A stretch of 64,000 nt of DNA from Aliitabrizicola sp041905595. GTDB lineage: Bacteria; Pseudomonadota; Alphaproteobacteria; Rhodobacterales; Rhodobacteraceae. Both the position numbers and the translations under genes were made by a program. The notes beneath the pieces were generated by a model. It was not told the DNA's origin, did not search any database, and saw only the letters and a program-made list of their open reading frames with translations. Location: the NCBI GenBank assembly GCA_041905595.1, contig JAYRKT010000027.1, positions 1-64,000 on the forward strand, given 5' to 3'. Shown here piece by piece: positions 42,507 to 52,556 of the stretch (positions within the stretch are counted from its first letter, which is position 1; each line of letters begins with the position of its first letter).

Positions 42507-43097
42507 ATGTTTTACCGCCCCGCCGAAGGCCATGGCCTGCCGCACAATCCCTTCAACGCCATCGTCACGCCACGCCCGATCGCATGGATTTCAACGACCG
42601 GCGCGCTTGGCGACAACATCGCACCCCATTCGTTCTTCAACGCCGTCGCCTATGTGCCGCCGCAGGTCGTCTTCGCCTCGACCGGGATCAAGGACACGCT
42701 CACCAATACCCGCGAAACCGGCGTCTTTGCGGTGAACATCGTCGAGGAGGCCATGCTGAATGCGATGAGCGAGACCTCGGCGCTCCTGCCTCGTGGCCAG
42801 GACGAATTCCTGCTCAACCACCTGCCTAAGGCCCCCTGCGAGACGATTGGCTGCCCCCGCCTTGCCGGGGCGCCTGCGACACTGGAATGCCGCGTGGTCC
42901 AGGAGGTGCAGCTGCTTGGACGCAACAACGTGCTGGTGATCGGCGAGGTGACGGGCATCCACCTGCGCGACGATTGCGTGGTCGATGGACGCTTCGATGC
43001 GACCCGCTATCACCCGGTGGCCCGCATGGGCTACCGCGACTACGCGATCGTACGCGAGGTGATCGAACTCGCGCGGCCGAACGAGCGCCAAGGCTGA
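42507..43097 (+). CDS. Flavin reductase-like FMN-binding protein
   Basis: 196 residues of the DIM6/NTAB split-barrel family. The N-terminus FYRPAEGHGLPHNPFNAIVTPRPIAWIST, split here by the window of the motif, is diagnostic, along with APHSFFNAVAYVPP and TLTNTRETGVFAVNI. Members bind FMN and reduce flavins or act as isoflavone-type reductases. No partner monooxygenase is adjacent, although an ABM-like and a luciferase-like oxidoreductase lie elsewhere in the window. Function tentative. Confidence 0.85.
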   Translation: MFYRPAEGHGLPHNPFNAIVTPRPIAWISTTGALGDNIAPHSFFNAVAYVPPQVVFASTGIKDTLTNTRETGVFAVNIVEEAMLNAMSETSALLPRGQDEFLLNHLPKAPCETIGCPRLAGAPATLECRVVQEVQLLGRNNVLVIGEVTGIHLRDDCVVDGRFDATRYHPVARMGYRDYAIVREVIELARPNERQG

Positions 43098-43154
43098 CAT
43101 CGACAAACGCCTGCGCTATCAGAGCGGCAGCGCGGCAGCGGACGATCTCGCACC

Positions 43155-44213
43155 ATGAAGTTAACCGATTTCGACGAACGACGGCTCGCCGTCTACCTCG
43201 GCGGGCTGGCGGCCTGCGACGCGGGCACGCTTGCGCGGGGGCCTGAACCGGGCGTTCTTGTCTGCGGCGCCTCTGAAACGCGGGGCAGCCTGAAACGCCG
43301 CTACGCCGCCCGCTATCCGGGAACTTCTCTCGATCTGCCCTACAAATCGTATGTCCGTCAGGCGCAGGTGCTGTTTCGCGCGATCGATCCCCGATCAGCT
43401 TTCGCGATCTATCCCGAGGACAGCCGAAGCCGTTTCCTGTTCCCCACCGTAGTGAAATCGCGCATGGTCGCCGACCGCGCCACCGGCTGCGTGCTGCTTC
43501 CACTCGACCAGCGGCGGCATTGGGGCGACCTGCCCCAGATCAAGGCAATGGACACACCATTCGCAGAAAAGAACAACCGCCTGGTCTGGCGCGGCGCCAC
43601 GACGGGCGTGTTCAGGCCCTGGTATCCGGGCATGCCCTATGCGAGCCGCTATTACGTCGCCAAGCTGAAGGAAGATCCAGACCTCGACGTCGGGTACAGC
43701 GAGATCGTCCAGATCAGCCCGGAAACTTCGGATATACCCGAAGACGTGCTCCGCGCTAGACTGCGTCCGGCCCTGTCAATCGAACAGCAGTTACAATCGA
43801 AATTCCTTCTGTCGCTGGAAGGCAACGACGTCGCCAGCGGGCTGAAATGGATGCTCTATTCCAATTCGACTGTCGTGATGCCGCATCCGACCTGCGAAAG
43901 CTGGGCCTGCGAGGGAGAGCTTGTTCCCTTTGAACACTATGTGCCGGTAAAGGATGATCTTTCCGACCTGCGCGATGTCCATGAATGGTGCATGTCCAAC
44001 CTCCCGGCCTGCGAGGAGATCGCGCAGAATGGCAAGCGCTTCATTGCGCAGTTCCTCGACCGCAAGAAGGAAGACGACCTGTGCCGCAGGATCGTCTCGG
44101 CCTATCTGGACAAGGTGCAGCTGCATCTCGACTTCGGGCTGCTCGAACATCTCGCCCAAAGCAGCATCGTGCCGCTTCACGCCGCTATCCGGCGCGCGCG
44201 GGGCAAGGTCTGA
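43155..44213 (+). CDS. Glycosyltransferase family 90 (CAP10/LpsA-like)
   Basis: 352 residues. GT90 landmarks include KNNRLVWRGATTGVF (about 138-152), SLEGNDVASGLKWMLYSN and CESWACEGELVPFEHYVPV, the C-terminal nucleotide-sugar part. Bacterial members modify lipopolysaccharide or capsule; eukaryotic relatives transfer xylose or glucose. No signal peptide is obvious. No other polysaccharide gene lies nearby, so it is an orphan glycosyltransferase. The donor and acceptor cannot be predicted. Confidence 0.87.
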   Translation: MKLTDFDERRLAVYLGGLAACDAGTLARGPEPGVLVCGASETRGSLKRRYAARYPGTSLDLPYKSYVRQAQVLFRAIDPRSAFAIYPEDSRSRFLFPTVVKSRMVADRATGCVLLPLDQRRHWGDLPQIKAMDTPFAEKNNRLVWRGATTGVFRPWYPGMPYASRYYVAKLKEDPDLDVGYSEIVQISPETSDIPEDVLRARLRPALSIEQQLQSKFLLSLEGNDVASGLKWMLYSNSTVVMPHPTCESWACEGELVPFEHYVPVKDDLSDLRDVHEWCMSNLPACEEIAQNGKRFIAQFLDRKKEDDLCRRIVSAYLDKVQLHLDFGLLEHLAQSSIVPLHAAIRRARGKV

Positions 44214-44286
44214 CACGGAAGCCTGTCGCTGCCCTCTTGGCCCGGCCGCGGGGCGTCCCTAGGTATGGGGGAACGGAGCATCAGCC

Positions 44287-45291
44287 ATGCATCAATTCTC
44301 CCTCCTCGACCTTTCACCCGTGCCCGAAGGCCAGAGCGCCGCGGATGCGTTGCGCAATACGGTAGACCTTGCCCGCCATGCCGAGCGTTGGGGCTATCAC
44401 CGCTACTGGCTGGCCGAGCATCATAACATGCCGGGCATTGCCAGCGCGGCAACGGCCGTGGTGATCGGACAGGTCGCGCAGGCAACCTCGACACTGCGGG
44501 TCGGAGCGGGCGGGATCATGCTGCCGAACCACGCGCCGCTTGTGGTGGCCGAACAGTTTGGAACGCTCGCGACCCTGTTTCCGGGCCGTATCGATCTTGG
44601 CCTCGGCCGGGCGCCGGGAACGGACATGGCAACTGCGCGGGCGCTTAGGCGCTACATGACGGGTGAAGCGGAATTTCCAAACGATGTCGTGGAGTTGCTG
44701 CAATATCTTGATGATCCGGCCGAAGGCGCCGCCGTGCGCGCCTTTCCCGGCGAAGGTACGCATGTTCCGGTCTGGATCCTCGGCTCCAGCCTTTATGGCG
44801 CACAGCTTGCTGCCTGGCTTGGTCTGCCCTACGCCTTTGCCAGCCATTTCGCCCCCGCGATGCTGGCCGAGGCGCTTGCGACCTACCGGCAGACCTTCCG
44901 CCCGTCACAATGGTTGGCAAAGCCCTATGCGATGATGGCGGCCGGGGTCTTCGCCGCCGAAACGGATGACGAGGCGCGCTTCCTGCGCTCGTCGCAGATG
45001 CTCGCCTTCGCCCGCCTGCGCTCCGGTCGCCCCGGTAAGCTGCCGGCCCCGGTTCGTGACCTCTCGGCAGAAATTCCGCCCCCGCTGATGGCACAGGTGT
45101 CCGAGGCGCTCTCGGTCTCGGCCACCGGCTCGGCCGACACGGTTCGGCGCGAGCTTTCGGCGCTGATCGACCGCTACCAGCCGGACGAGTTGATGATCAC
45201 CGCGATGATCCATGACCACGCTGCGCGGCTGCGCAGTTTCGAGATCGCGGCCGGGGTCTTGAGCGACCTCCGGCTGCAACCTGCCGCCTGA
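44287..45291 (+). CDS. LLM class flavin-dependent oxidoreductase
   Basis: 334 residues with the bacterial luciferase-like barrel. It matches the MsnO8/YhbW subgroup: FSLLDLSPVPEGQSAADALRN at the start (split by its length), RYWLAEHHNMPG, LRVGAGGIMLPNHAPL, FPGRIDLGLGRAPGTD. These enzymes use FMNH2 or F420-type cofactors and O2; the substrate is unknown. It is convergent with the SbtA gene with no bases between the stops. Confidence 0.9.
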   Translation: MHQFSLLDLSPVPEGQSAADALRNTVDLARHAERWGYHRYWLAEHHNMPGIASAATAVVIGQVAQATSTLRVGAGGIMLPNHAPLVVAEQFGTLATLFPGRIDLGLGRAPGTDMATARALRRYMTGEAEFPNDVVELLQYLDDPAEGAAVRAFPGEGTHVPVWILGSSLYGAQLAAWLGLPYAFASHFAPAMLAEALATYRQTFRPSQWLAKPYAMMAAGVFAAETDDEARFLRSSQMLAFARLRSGRPGKLPAPVRDLSAEIPPPLMAQVSEALSVSATGSADTVRRELSALIDRYQPDELMITAMIHDHAARLRSFEIAAGVLSDLRLQPAA

Positions 45292-46263
45292 TCAGCCGCC
45301 CGCCGTCGCGATCCAGAGGTACAAGGGCAGGCCAAGGGCGACGTTGAACGGGAAGGTGATGCCGAGCGACAGGGTCAGGTAGATGCCCGGTTCGGCTTTC
45401 GGCAGGGCGATCCGCATCGCCGCCGGCACAGCGATGTAAGAGGCAGAAGCCGCCAGGACCATGAGCAGGAACAGGCTTCCCGGCTCGATCTCCAGCAGCA
45501 GTCCCGCCCCGAGAGCGGCAGCGGCCCCGACCAGCGGCATGACGATGCCGAAGGCGAAAAGCCCAGGCGACAGGAGATGGCGGTTCTGGATCACGCTGCG
45601 CCCGGCCGTCAGGCCCATGTCGAGCAGGAATAGGCACAGAAGACCGGTGAAGGGCGTCACGATGAAGGGCGCGACCATCTCCATTCCCTTTTGCCCGGTC
45701 AGCGCGCCGATGACGAAGGAACCGAGCAGCAGCACGACCGAGCCGTTCGCCAGCAGGTCGCGCCACAGATGCCCGCCTTCCGACGAACGGATCCCTGCCC
45801 GATGCACCAGCCACAGCGCCGACAGGATCGCCGGGATCTCCATCGCCGCCGCGACCGCCACCATGTAGCCGTCATAGCCGAGCCCGACCTGATCAGCGAG
45901 GCTTGCCGCCGTCACGAAGGTCACGATCGAGATTGATCCGTAATGCCCGGCCACCGCCGCCGCATTCAGGCTGTCGAGCCGGGTCATGACCTTGAGCAGC
46001 AGGAAGGCAACCAGCGGCAGAAGGAAGGACAGTGCTACCCCGGCCGAGATCGTCAGGAAGAGGTCGGTCGTGATCCCGTGGGCGGCAAGGTTGCTGCCAC
46101 CCTTGAAGCCGATTGCCAGCAGCAGGTAGAGCGACAGGAACTTCGCCGCCCCCGCCGGGATCGACAGGTCGCTGCGGATCGTGGCGGCGATCAAGCCCAG
46201 GACGAAGAACAGGATAGTCGGCACCAGAAGGTTGCCGGCAAGGGCGTCAAGGATCGAAGGCAT
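45292..46263 (-). CDS. SbtA-type sodium-dependent bicarbonate permease
   Basis: 323 residues from MPSILDALAGNLLVPTILFF, about ten transmembrane helices. Segments LLLAIGFKGGSNLA, AAAVAGHYGSISIVTFVTA, and AASASYIAVPAAMRIALPKAEPG match SbtA (DUF897), the Na+/HCO3- symporter of cyanobacterial carbon concentrating. Outside carbon fixers, it may supply bicarbonate for carboxylases. The regulator SbtB is absent. It is divergent from a LysR gene that probably controls it. Confidence 0.87.
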   Translation of the reverse strand: MPSILDALAGNLLVPTILFFVLGLIAATIRSDLSIPAGAAKFLSLYLLLAIGFKGGSNLAAHGITTDLFLTISAGVALSFLLPLVAFLLLKVMTRLDSLNAAAVAGHYGSISIVTFVTAASLADQVGLGYDGYMVAVAAAMEIPAILSALWLVHRAGIRSSEGGHLWRDLLANGSVVLLLGSFVIGALTGQKGMEMVAPFIVTPFTGLLCLFLLDMGLTAGRSVIQNRHLLSPGLFAFGIVMPLVGAAAALGAGLLLEIEPGSLFLLMVLAASASYIAVPAAMRIALPKAEPGIYLTLSLGITFPFNVALGLPLYLWIATAGG

Positions 46264-46313
46264 CTCGGATCTCCGCACTGTAGGTCGCGGCGGAATGCCT
46301 TTCCTGAACAATT

Positions 46314-46357
46314 TATGGAAATACTATCTTTCTACGACTTCCATAGCTAGAAGCTAT
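46314..46357. promoter_or_regulatory. LysR-type box between sbtA and lysR
   Basis: ATAGCT-AGA-AGCTAT (46343-46357) is a perfect palindrome of T-N11-A form, 4 bp before the lysR start. Overlapping it, TATGGAA (46314-46320) and TTCCATA (46339-46345) form a second inverted repeat spaced by 18 bp. Together they are good candidates for the recognition and activation sites of the adjacent LysR regulator. Confidence 0.6.
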
Positions 46358-46361
46358 CGTT

Positions 46362-47300
46362 ATGCGCCCCACCCTTCGCCAGCTCGACTATATCGTCACG
46401 GTTCACCGGCTTGGCCGCTTTGGTCTGGCCGCCGAGGCGCTTAATGTCAGCCAGCCAAGCCTATCGGCCCAGATCGCCCAAGTGGAAGAGGAACTCGGCA
46501 TCCGCATCTTCGAGCGCGGCCGTGCCGGGGTAGAGCTGACGCCGAAGGGGGCAGAATTGGTCCGCCGAGCGGAACGCATCTTACGCGAAATGCAAGACCT
46601 GCGCCGCGCCATGACCAGCGACCTGCCCTTTGCAGGGCGGCTGCGGCTGGGCGTGTTGCCTTCGATCGGGCCCTATCTGCTGCCGCAGGTGGTGCGCGAG
46701 ATCCACCGCCGCCAGCCCGACCTCCGCGTGGTCCTGCGCGAGGAAAGCACGCGCGATCTGGAAGCGGGGTTAAAGTCCGGGCGGTTCGACCTTGTCATCT
46801 CGACACCCGAGGATCATCCCAACACGATCCAGCACCGGCTTTTCAACGAAACGCTGTGGGTCGCGGTGGCGACGGACGATCCGCTGGCGGTCGCTACAGG
46901 GCCGGTGACCGCGCCCGACCTGACAGGACGGCAGTTCCTGACGCTGGATCCGGGTCACCGCCTTTCGCGCATTGCCTTCGCGCTGGCGGCGGAATGCGGG
47001 GGGCTCGTGTCCGACGAATACGCAGGAACCAGCCTTGATTCGATCCTGCTCATGGCGGCCTCGGGGCTTGGCATCGCGATCCTGCCCGACCTCTTCGCCC
47101 GCCGACAGGCCGTGTCGCGCAGCGAGGTGGTGGTCCGCCCCCTTGCCATGCCGCAGGCCAACCGCGACATCGCCCTGCTGGCCCGGTCTGGATCGACCGA
47201 GACCGCAGGCCTTGCCCTGCTGCTTGACGCAATGCGCCCCGAGGTTGCGCGGCTGGGTCTGGCGCTTGCCAGCCCGCCGGGCGGTCTGCCGCAAATCTGA
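46362..47300 (+). CDS. LysR family transcriptional regulator
   Basis: 312 residues. The N-terminal winged helix reads LRQLDYIVTVHRLGRFGLAAEAL, then VSQPSLSAQIAQVEEELG; the effector domain follows. Overall it resembles the OxyR branch (LTLDPGHRLSRIA, SLDSILLMAASGLGIAILP), but OxyR's redox cysteine at GHC reads GHR and only one Cys exists in the whole protein, so peroxide sensing is unlikely. It is divergent from sbtA, suggesting control of bicarbonate uptake, as LysR proteins do in cyanobacteria. Confidence 0.9.
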   Translation: MRPTLRQLDYIVTVHRLGRFGLAAEALNVSQPSLSAQIAQVEEELGIRIFERGRAGVELTPKGAELVRRAERILREMQDLRRAMTSDLPFAGRLRLGVLPSIGPYLLPQVVREIHRRQPDLRVVLREESTRDLEAGLKSGRFDLVISTPEDHPNTIQHRLFNETLWVAVATDDPLAVATGPVTAPDLTGRQFLTLDPGHRLSRIAFALAAECGGLVSDEYAGTSLDSILLMAASGLGIAILPDLFARRQAVSRSEVVVRPLAMPQANRDIALLARSGSTETAGLALLLDAMRPEVARLGLALASPPGGLPQI

Positions 47301-47395
47301 CCGGTCGCGCTGCTGGCCCTGCACTGGGCAGCGTGACGCCTTCCCCTGCCGCGCCCACTAACCTAACTTCGCACCGCAACCTGCGGGAGATTCAG

Positions 47396-48261
<866 letters not shown>

Positions 48262-48265
<4 letters not shown>

Positions 48266-48921
48266 GGCTGGCCGCCGCCCTGACGCTGCTTCTGACGGCG
48301 CCGGCGGCGGCGCAGGACTTCATTCCCGCACGCGGACACCTGTCGGACGAGGAGTTTCACAAGATCGTCTCCTGCGGCGCGCCGATCTATGGCCGCTGCG
48401 CCATCGAACCAAGGGCCTGGCCACATGACGTGGCGCTGGATGTCTCGGTCTCGCGGCTTCAGGATGTCGAGCCGGTTTCGCCAGCGGTCTCGGCACAGGT
48501 CGATCTGGCCATCGACCAGGCCATCGCCCAGATCAACGGTGTGGGCGCGCGGCTGCAGCTGTACCGCCTGCCAGACAATCGCCCCGCGCGGGTCCATGTA
48601 TCGGTCCGCAAGCCGCGCAGCCTGACCATCCTGACCGGCGAGAAGAACCATCGTGACCTGCCGGGCGGAATGGTCGTTTTCGGCATGAACGGTTCCGGCG
48701 AAATCGAGCGGGTCAACATCTTCATCAATTCCGAGGCCGGGCTGTCGGACATCCGCTCGATCGTGCTCGAGGAACTGACGCAGGGCATGGGCCTGCCCTA
48801 TGACATCTCGGATCCCGACTATCGCCGCCGTTCGATCTTTTCGCAGGAAACCAATGCGGTTACGGTCCTCACCGGGCAGGATGCCGCGGTGCTGCGGTTG
48901 CATTACCCGCCGACCGAATGA
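48262..48921 (+). CDS. Exported DUF2927 family protein
   Basis: 219 residues, GTG start coupled to mtnP's stop. A signal peptide (MRLAAALTLLLTAPAAAQ) precedes a domain with DVSVSRLQDVEPVSPAVS, NIFINSEAGLSDIRSIVLEELTQGMGL and DYRRRSIFSQETNA. The I-x-x-x-x-x-E-E-L-T segment is where a protease-like HExxH might sit, but no such motif is present. DUF2927 is common in Alphaproteobacteria without known function. Its position between two cytosolic purine-salvage genes is odd for a secreted protein. Confidence 0.82.
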
Positions 48922-48934
48922 CCAAGAGGAGCCC

Positions 48935-49468
48935 ATGGCCAAGACCGTCAAGGACTATATCCGCACCATCGTCGACTTCCCGCATGAAGGCATCCTCTTC
49001 CGCGACGTGACCACGCTTTTCGCCGACGCGCGCGGATTCCGCATGGCGATCGACCAGTTGCTGAACCCCTATGCGGGGATGCGGATCGACAAAGTCGTGG
49101 GGCTCGAGGCGCGGGGATTCATCCTGGGCGGCGCGGTGGCGCATCAACTGTCGACCGGCTTCGTTCCGATCCGCAAGAAGGGCAAGCTTCCGGGCCAGAC
49201 GATTTCGCAGGCCTATACGCTGGAATACGGCGAGGCGGTGGTCGAGGTGCATGACGACGCGATCCAGCCCGGCGAAAAGGTGCTGCTGGTCGATGACCTT
49301 CTCGCGACCGGCGGCACCGCAGAGGCGGGGATCAAGCTGATCGAGCGGCTGGGTGGCGTGATCATCGGCTGCGCCTTTGTCGTCGACCTGCCCGAGCTTG
49401 GCGGCCGCCGCAAGCTCGAAGCCATGGGCATGGAGGTCCATGCCCTGTGCGAATTCGAGGGGCTCTGA
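48935..49468 (+). CDS. apt: Adenine phosphoribosyltransferase
   Basis: 177 residues. MAKTVKDYIRTIVDFPHEGI begins 4-5 nt after AAGAGGAG. Landmarks are VVGLEARGFILGGAVAH, PIRKKGKLPG and the PRPP-binding LLVDDLLATGGTAEAG. Converts adenine and PRPP to AMP, closing the loop with mtnP in the same cluster; the secreted DUF2927 gene lies between. Confidence 0.97.
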   Translation: MAKTVKDYIRTIVDFPHEGILFRDVTTLFADARGFRMAIDQLLNPYAGMRIDKVVGLEARGFILGGAVAHQLSTGFVPIRKKGKLPGQTISQAYTLEYGEAVVEVHDDAIQPGEKVLLVDDLLATGGTAEAGIKLIERLGGVIIGCAFVVDLPELGGRRKLEAMGMEVHALCEFEGL

Positions 49469-49559
49469 TCCCCCGCCGGCCATCCGGCGATGTATCCTTG
49501 TGGGCGCTCTGCCCTGACCCATGTGAGAGGGGCGTCCGGTCCCGGCGCTGGAGTGTGGC

Positions 49560-50429
49560 ATGGCAAGAAATGTTCTGGTTCTGGGGTCCTCCGGCAACTT
49601 CGGCCGGCGCGCGGCCGAGGCCTTCGCCGCGGCCGGATGGACAGTGGAACGCTACCGACGCGGCACGGACATGACGGCGGCGGCGCAGGGCGCGCAGGTG
49701 ATCGTCAACGCGCTGAACCCGCCCCGCTATCACGACTGGGCGCGGCTGATCCCCGAGATCACCGCCTCGGTGCTGGCCGCGGGCCGCGCCTCGGGGGCAA
49801 CCGTGCTGATCCCCGGCAACGTCTATGTCTATGGCCGCGAGCCCGCACCCTGGGGACCTGACACACCCCACCGCCCCGTGGCACGCAAGGGCGCGATCCG
49901 GGCCGAGATGGAGGCCGCCTATCGCGACGCATCGGACCGGGGGCAGCAGACCATCATCCTGCGCGGCGGGGACTTCCTCGACCCCGACAGTCCCGAGACG
50001 CTCATGCGCATCGTTATGCTGAAGACGCTCGCGCAGGGCAGGATCACGGCGATGGGCCCGGCCGACATTCCCCATGCCTGGGCCTGGCTGCCCGACATGG
50101 CGCGCGCCGCCGTGGCGCTGGCCGACAGGGGCGAGGCGCTGCCCTCCTTCTCCGACATCCCCTTCCCCGGCTCGACCTTCAGCGTCGAGGATCTGCGCGC
50201 TGGTTTCGCCCGGCTGATCGGGCGATCGGTTGAGGTTCGGCCGTTTTCCTGGTGGACGCTGCGTCTGGCCGCGCCCTTCTGGGAACTGGCCCGCGAGCTG
50301 CTTGAGATGCGCTACCTCTACGAGACGCCGCACTGGCTGGATCCGCAGCCGTTCGCCCGGCTTCTGCCGGATTTTCAGGGCGTGGATTTCGACACTACCC
50401 TGAAAGCCCACCTGCCCAAGTCGGCCTAG
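49560..50429 (+). CDS. Extended SDR/NAD(P)-dependent epimerase-like protein
   Basis: 289 residues with the N-terminal nucleotide fold VLVLGSSGNFGRRAAEAF (about 5-22) and an atypical YGREPAP in the region where SDRs have YxxxK. A lysine follows some residues later (VARKGAIRAEMEAAY). It resembles NmrA/epimerase-like proteins; catalysis is uncertain. It is convergent with the DUF2165 gene, their coding ends overlapping by 4 bp. Confidence 0.75.
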   Translation: MARNVLVLGSSGNFGRRAAEAFAAAGWTVERYRRGTDMTAAAQGAQVIVNALNPPRYHDWARLIPEITASVLAAGRASGATVLIPGNVYVYGREPAPWGPDTPHRPVARKGAIRAEMEAAYRDASDRGQQTIILRGGDFLDPDSPETLMRIVMLKTLAQGRITAMGPADIPHAWAWLPDMARAAVALADRGEALPSFSDIPFPGSTFSVEDLRAGFARLIGRSVEVRPFSWWTLRLAAPFWELARELLEMRYLYETPHWLDPQPFARLLPDFQGVDFDTTLKAHLPKSA

Positions 50430-50917
50430 TCGCGCTCGGGCTGGTTCACGAAGATCAGGACGGCGAGGATGGTCATGTAGAAGCGGAAGGCCGCCTCCTG
50501 CCCGTTCCAGGTGGACGACTGCCACATCAGGAACCATTCGCCGCCCACGACCATGAAGCCAACGAACCAGACTAGGAACCCCATCAGAGCGCCGGCGATG
50601 GTGAAGGATTTGGCTTGGTCGAACTCGTCAGCCGGGCCATCCCAGGCCCGGATCATCCGCCAGCCGCCCAAAAGGAACAGGACCGCCGTCAGCCCCTCGC
50701 CCGCGATGATGGTCCAGTAGCCGATCGTCCAGAGCAAGGGGGAGGTAACGGCCCGGTACATCGCCTTGTTGCCGGGAAAGGTCGTGTCCATGCTCAGGAC
50801 GTGCTTCACGAATTCGAAGTTCGACTGGTAATCGGTAATGTTGCTGAAGGTGACGATGGCGGCGAACAGCGCCAATCCGAAAACCATCACGATCTTCGCC
50901 AGGCGGGACATGGTCAT
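50426..50917 (-). CDS. DUF2165 family small integral membrane protein
   Basis: 163 residues with four likely transmembrane segments (IVMVFGLALFAAIVTF, a central pair with LLWTIGYWTIIAGEGLTAVLF, GALMGFLVWFVGFMVVGG, and a C-terminal YMTILAVLIFVN). The NITDYQSNFEFVKHVLSMD and FPGNKAMYRAVTSPLL loop pattern is that of DUF2165. Function unknown. The stop overlaps the convergent SDR gene. Confidence 0.85.
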   Translation of the reverse strand: MTMSRLAKIVMVFGLALFAAIVTFSNITDYQSNFEFVKHVLSMDTTFPGNKAMYRAVTSPLLWTIGYWTIIAGEGLTAVLFLLGGWRMIRAWDGPADEFDQAKSFTIAGALMGFLVWFVGFMVVGGEWFLMWQSSTWNGQEAAFRFYMTILAVLIFVNQPERD

Positions 50918-51057
50918 CGGTTGAGCCTCCCTCGACTTTCGCCAATGAAAGCCGAAAACGGACCAGCGGTCGACGGTCTTAACCCTTCATCAACAAGACC
51001 TGCTGCATTCTGTCGTTACCGCACCTCAGTTTGCGGCACCACCCCACCCCCAAGGAC

Positions 51058-51083
51058 GCCCCGCCGTTTCAGCCCGGCGGGGC
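51058..51083. terminator. GC hairpin downstream of the FAD-linked oxidase gene
   Basis: GCCCCGCCG-TTTCAGCC-CGGCGGGGC is a perfect 9-bp stem, 9 bp past the minus-strand stop. A CCCTTTTC tract follows on the plus strand only, so efficiency in the minus direction is uncertain. Confidence 0.5.
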
Positions 51084-51091
51084 AACCCTTT

Positions 51092-52501
51092 TCAGCCACG
51101 CAGGACCGCACCGGGGTTAAGGATGCCGGCCGGGTCAAGCGCCGCCTTGATCGCCCGCATCGCAGCCAGTTTCGCCGGGTCGCCGTAGCGTTCCAGATCG
51201 CCGACCTTGAGCCGACCGATCCCGTGCTCGGCACTGACCGACCCGCCAAGCGCATGGACACGGTCATGGACCAGCGTCTTGATTGCGTCCCGCTGCGCTT
51301 CCCAATCCGCGCGGTTGCCGCCCTTTGGCGGGAAGACGTTGTAATGCAGGTTGCCGTCGCCGAGATGGCCGAAGCAGTTGATCCGGAACGGCCCGAGCGC
51401 CCCGATTGCCGGGCCGCAGCTGGCGATGAAGCCGGCCACCTCGCCCAGGGGCAGCGAGATGTCGTGGCTCGACACCGCACCGATCCGGCGGTTGGCCTCG
51501 GGGATCGTTTCGCGGATGCGCCAGAACTCCTGCCGCTGTGCCTCGGACGCGGCGATGAGCCCGTCCAGGACCAGCCCTGCCGCCGCGCCCGCCTCGAAGA
51601 GGTCCTCCAGTGCCGCCTGCGGGTCCAACCCGGCGGGCAGGCCCAGTTCGACCAGCACCATCCAGTCGGGCGGCGTCGAAAACGGTTGCCGGACCTCGGG
51701 CAGGGTTTCCGCAAGGAAGTCGAGGCCGGCGCGCCCGATCAGCTCGAAAGCCGAAATCAGGCCGCCAAGCCGCGCCTGCGCCAATGCCAGCAGCTTCAGC
51801 GCCGCCTCGGGCCCGTCGACGACCAGCAAGCCCGTGCCCTCGGCGGCGGGGATGGGGAGAAGCTTCAGGCTGGCGGCGGTAATGATGCCGAGCGTGCCTT
51901 CGGACCCGATCAGCAGGTTCTTCAGGTCGTAGCCGGTATTGTCCTTCCTCAGCCGCTTCAGTCCATGCAGCACCGAGCCGTCGGCCAGAACTGCCTCCAG
52001 CCCCAGGCACAGATCGCGCGCATTGCCATAGCGCAGAACATGCACGCCGCCGGCATTGGTCGACAGGTTCCCGCCGATCCGCGCCGATCCTTCCGAGGCG
52101 AGCGTCAGCGGGAAAAGCCGCCCCGCAGCGCTGGCATTGGCATGGACATCCGCCAGCACCATTCCTGCCTCGACCACCATCGCGTTTTCCTCAGGGAAAA
52201 CCGCGCGCAGCGCCGCCATCCGCTCCAGCGACAGGATCAGCGGCGCGGGACCGCCCTCCATCACCTGCCCGCCGACCAACCCGGTTCCGCCGCCCCAGGG
52301 GACGATGCCGACCCGCGCCTCGGCGCAGGCGCGCACGATCGTCGCCACCTCCTCTGTGCAGCGCGGACGCGCCAGCAGGCCGTGGCCGGTCCAGCGACCG
52401 CGCGGTTCGGTCAGGTGGGCGGGATCGGCGTCGGACAAGGTGCCTTCGGGCAGACGCGCGGCAAGCGCAGCGCGGAAGGCGGTATCGGCGGGGTTCAGCA
52501 T
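51092..52501 (-). CDS. FAD-binding D-2-hydroxyacid dehydrogenase (GlcD/D-2-HGDH family)
   Basis: 469 residues. The N-terminal PCMH-type FAD domain shows PWGGGTGLVGGQ (about 70-81), SEGSARIGGNLSTNAGG, and GLKRLRKDNTGYDLKNLLIGSEG (split by length). The C-terminal VAO domain has CFGHLGDGNLHYNVFPP and SVSAEHGIGRLK, carrying metal/substrate histidines. Members oxidise D-lactate, glycolate or D-2-hydroxyglutarate with an electron carrier; the substrate cannot be decided here. No Fe-S partner (GlcF) is adjacent, which slightly favours a D-2-hydroxyglutarate/D-lactate role. Confidence 0.9.
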   Translation of the reverse strand: MLNPADTAFRAALAARLPEGTLSDADPAHLTEPRGRWTGHGLLARPRCTEEVATIVRACAEARVGIVPWGGGTGLVGGQVMEGGPAPLILSLERMAALRAVFPEENAMVVEAGMVLADVHANASAAGRLFPLTLASEGSARIGGNLSTNAGGVHVLRYGNARDLCLGLEAVLADGSVLHGLKRLRKDNTGYDLKNLLIGSEGTLGIITAASLKLLPIPAAEGTGLLVVDGPEAALKLLALAQARLGGLISAFELIGRAGLDFLAETLPEVRQPFSTPPDWMVLVELGLPAGLDPQAALEDLFEAGAAAGLVLDGLIAASEAQRQEFWRIRETIPEANRRIGAVSSHDISLPLGEVAGFIASCGPAIGALGPFRINCFGHLGDGNLHYNVFPPKGGNRADWEAQRDAIKTLVHDRVHALGGSVSAEHGIGRLKVGDLERYGDPAKLAAMRAIKAALDPAGILNPGAVLRG

Positions 52502-52556
52502 CGCGGCTCTCCTTGCCCCTGCTTACCGTCCAAGGGAACGAGAGGAAAGCCGCCCC

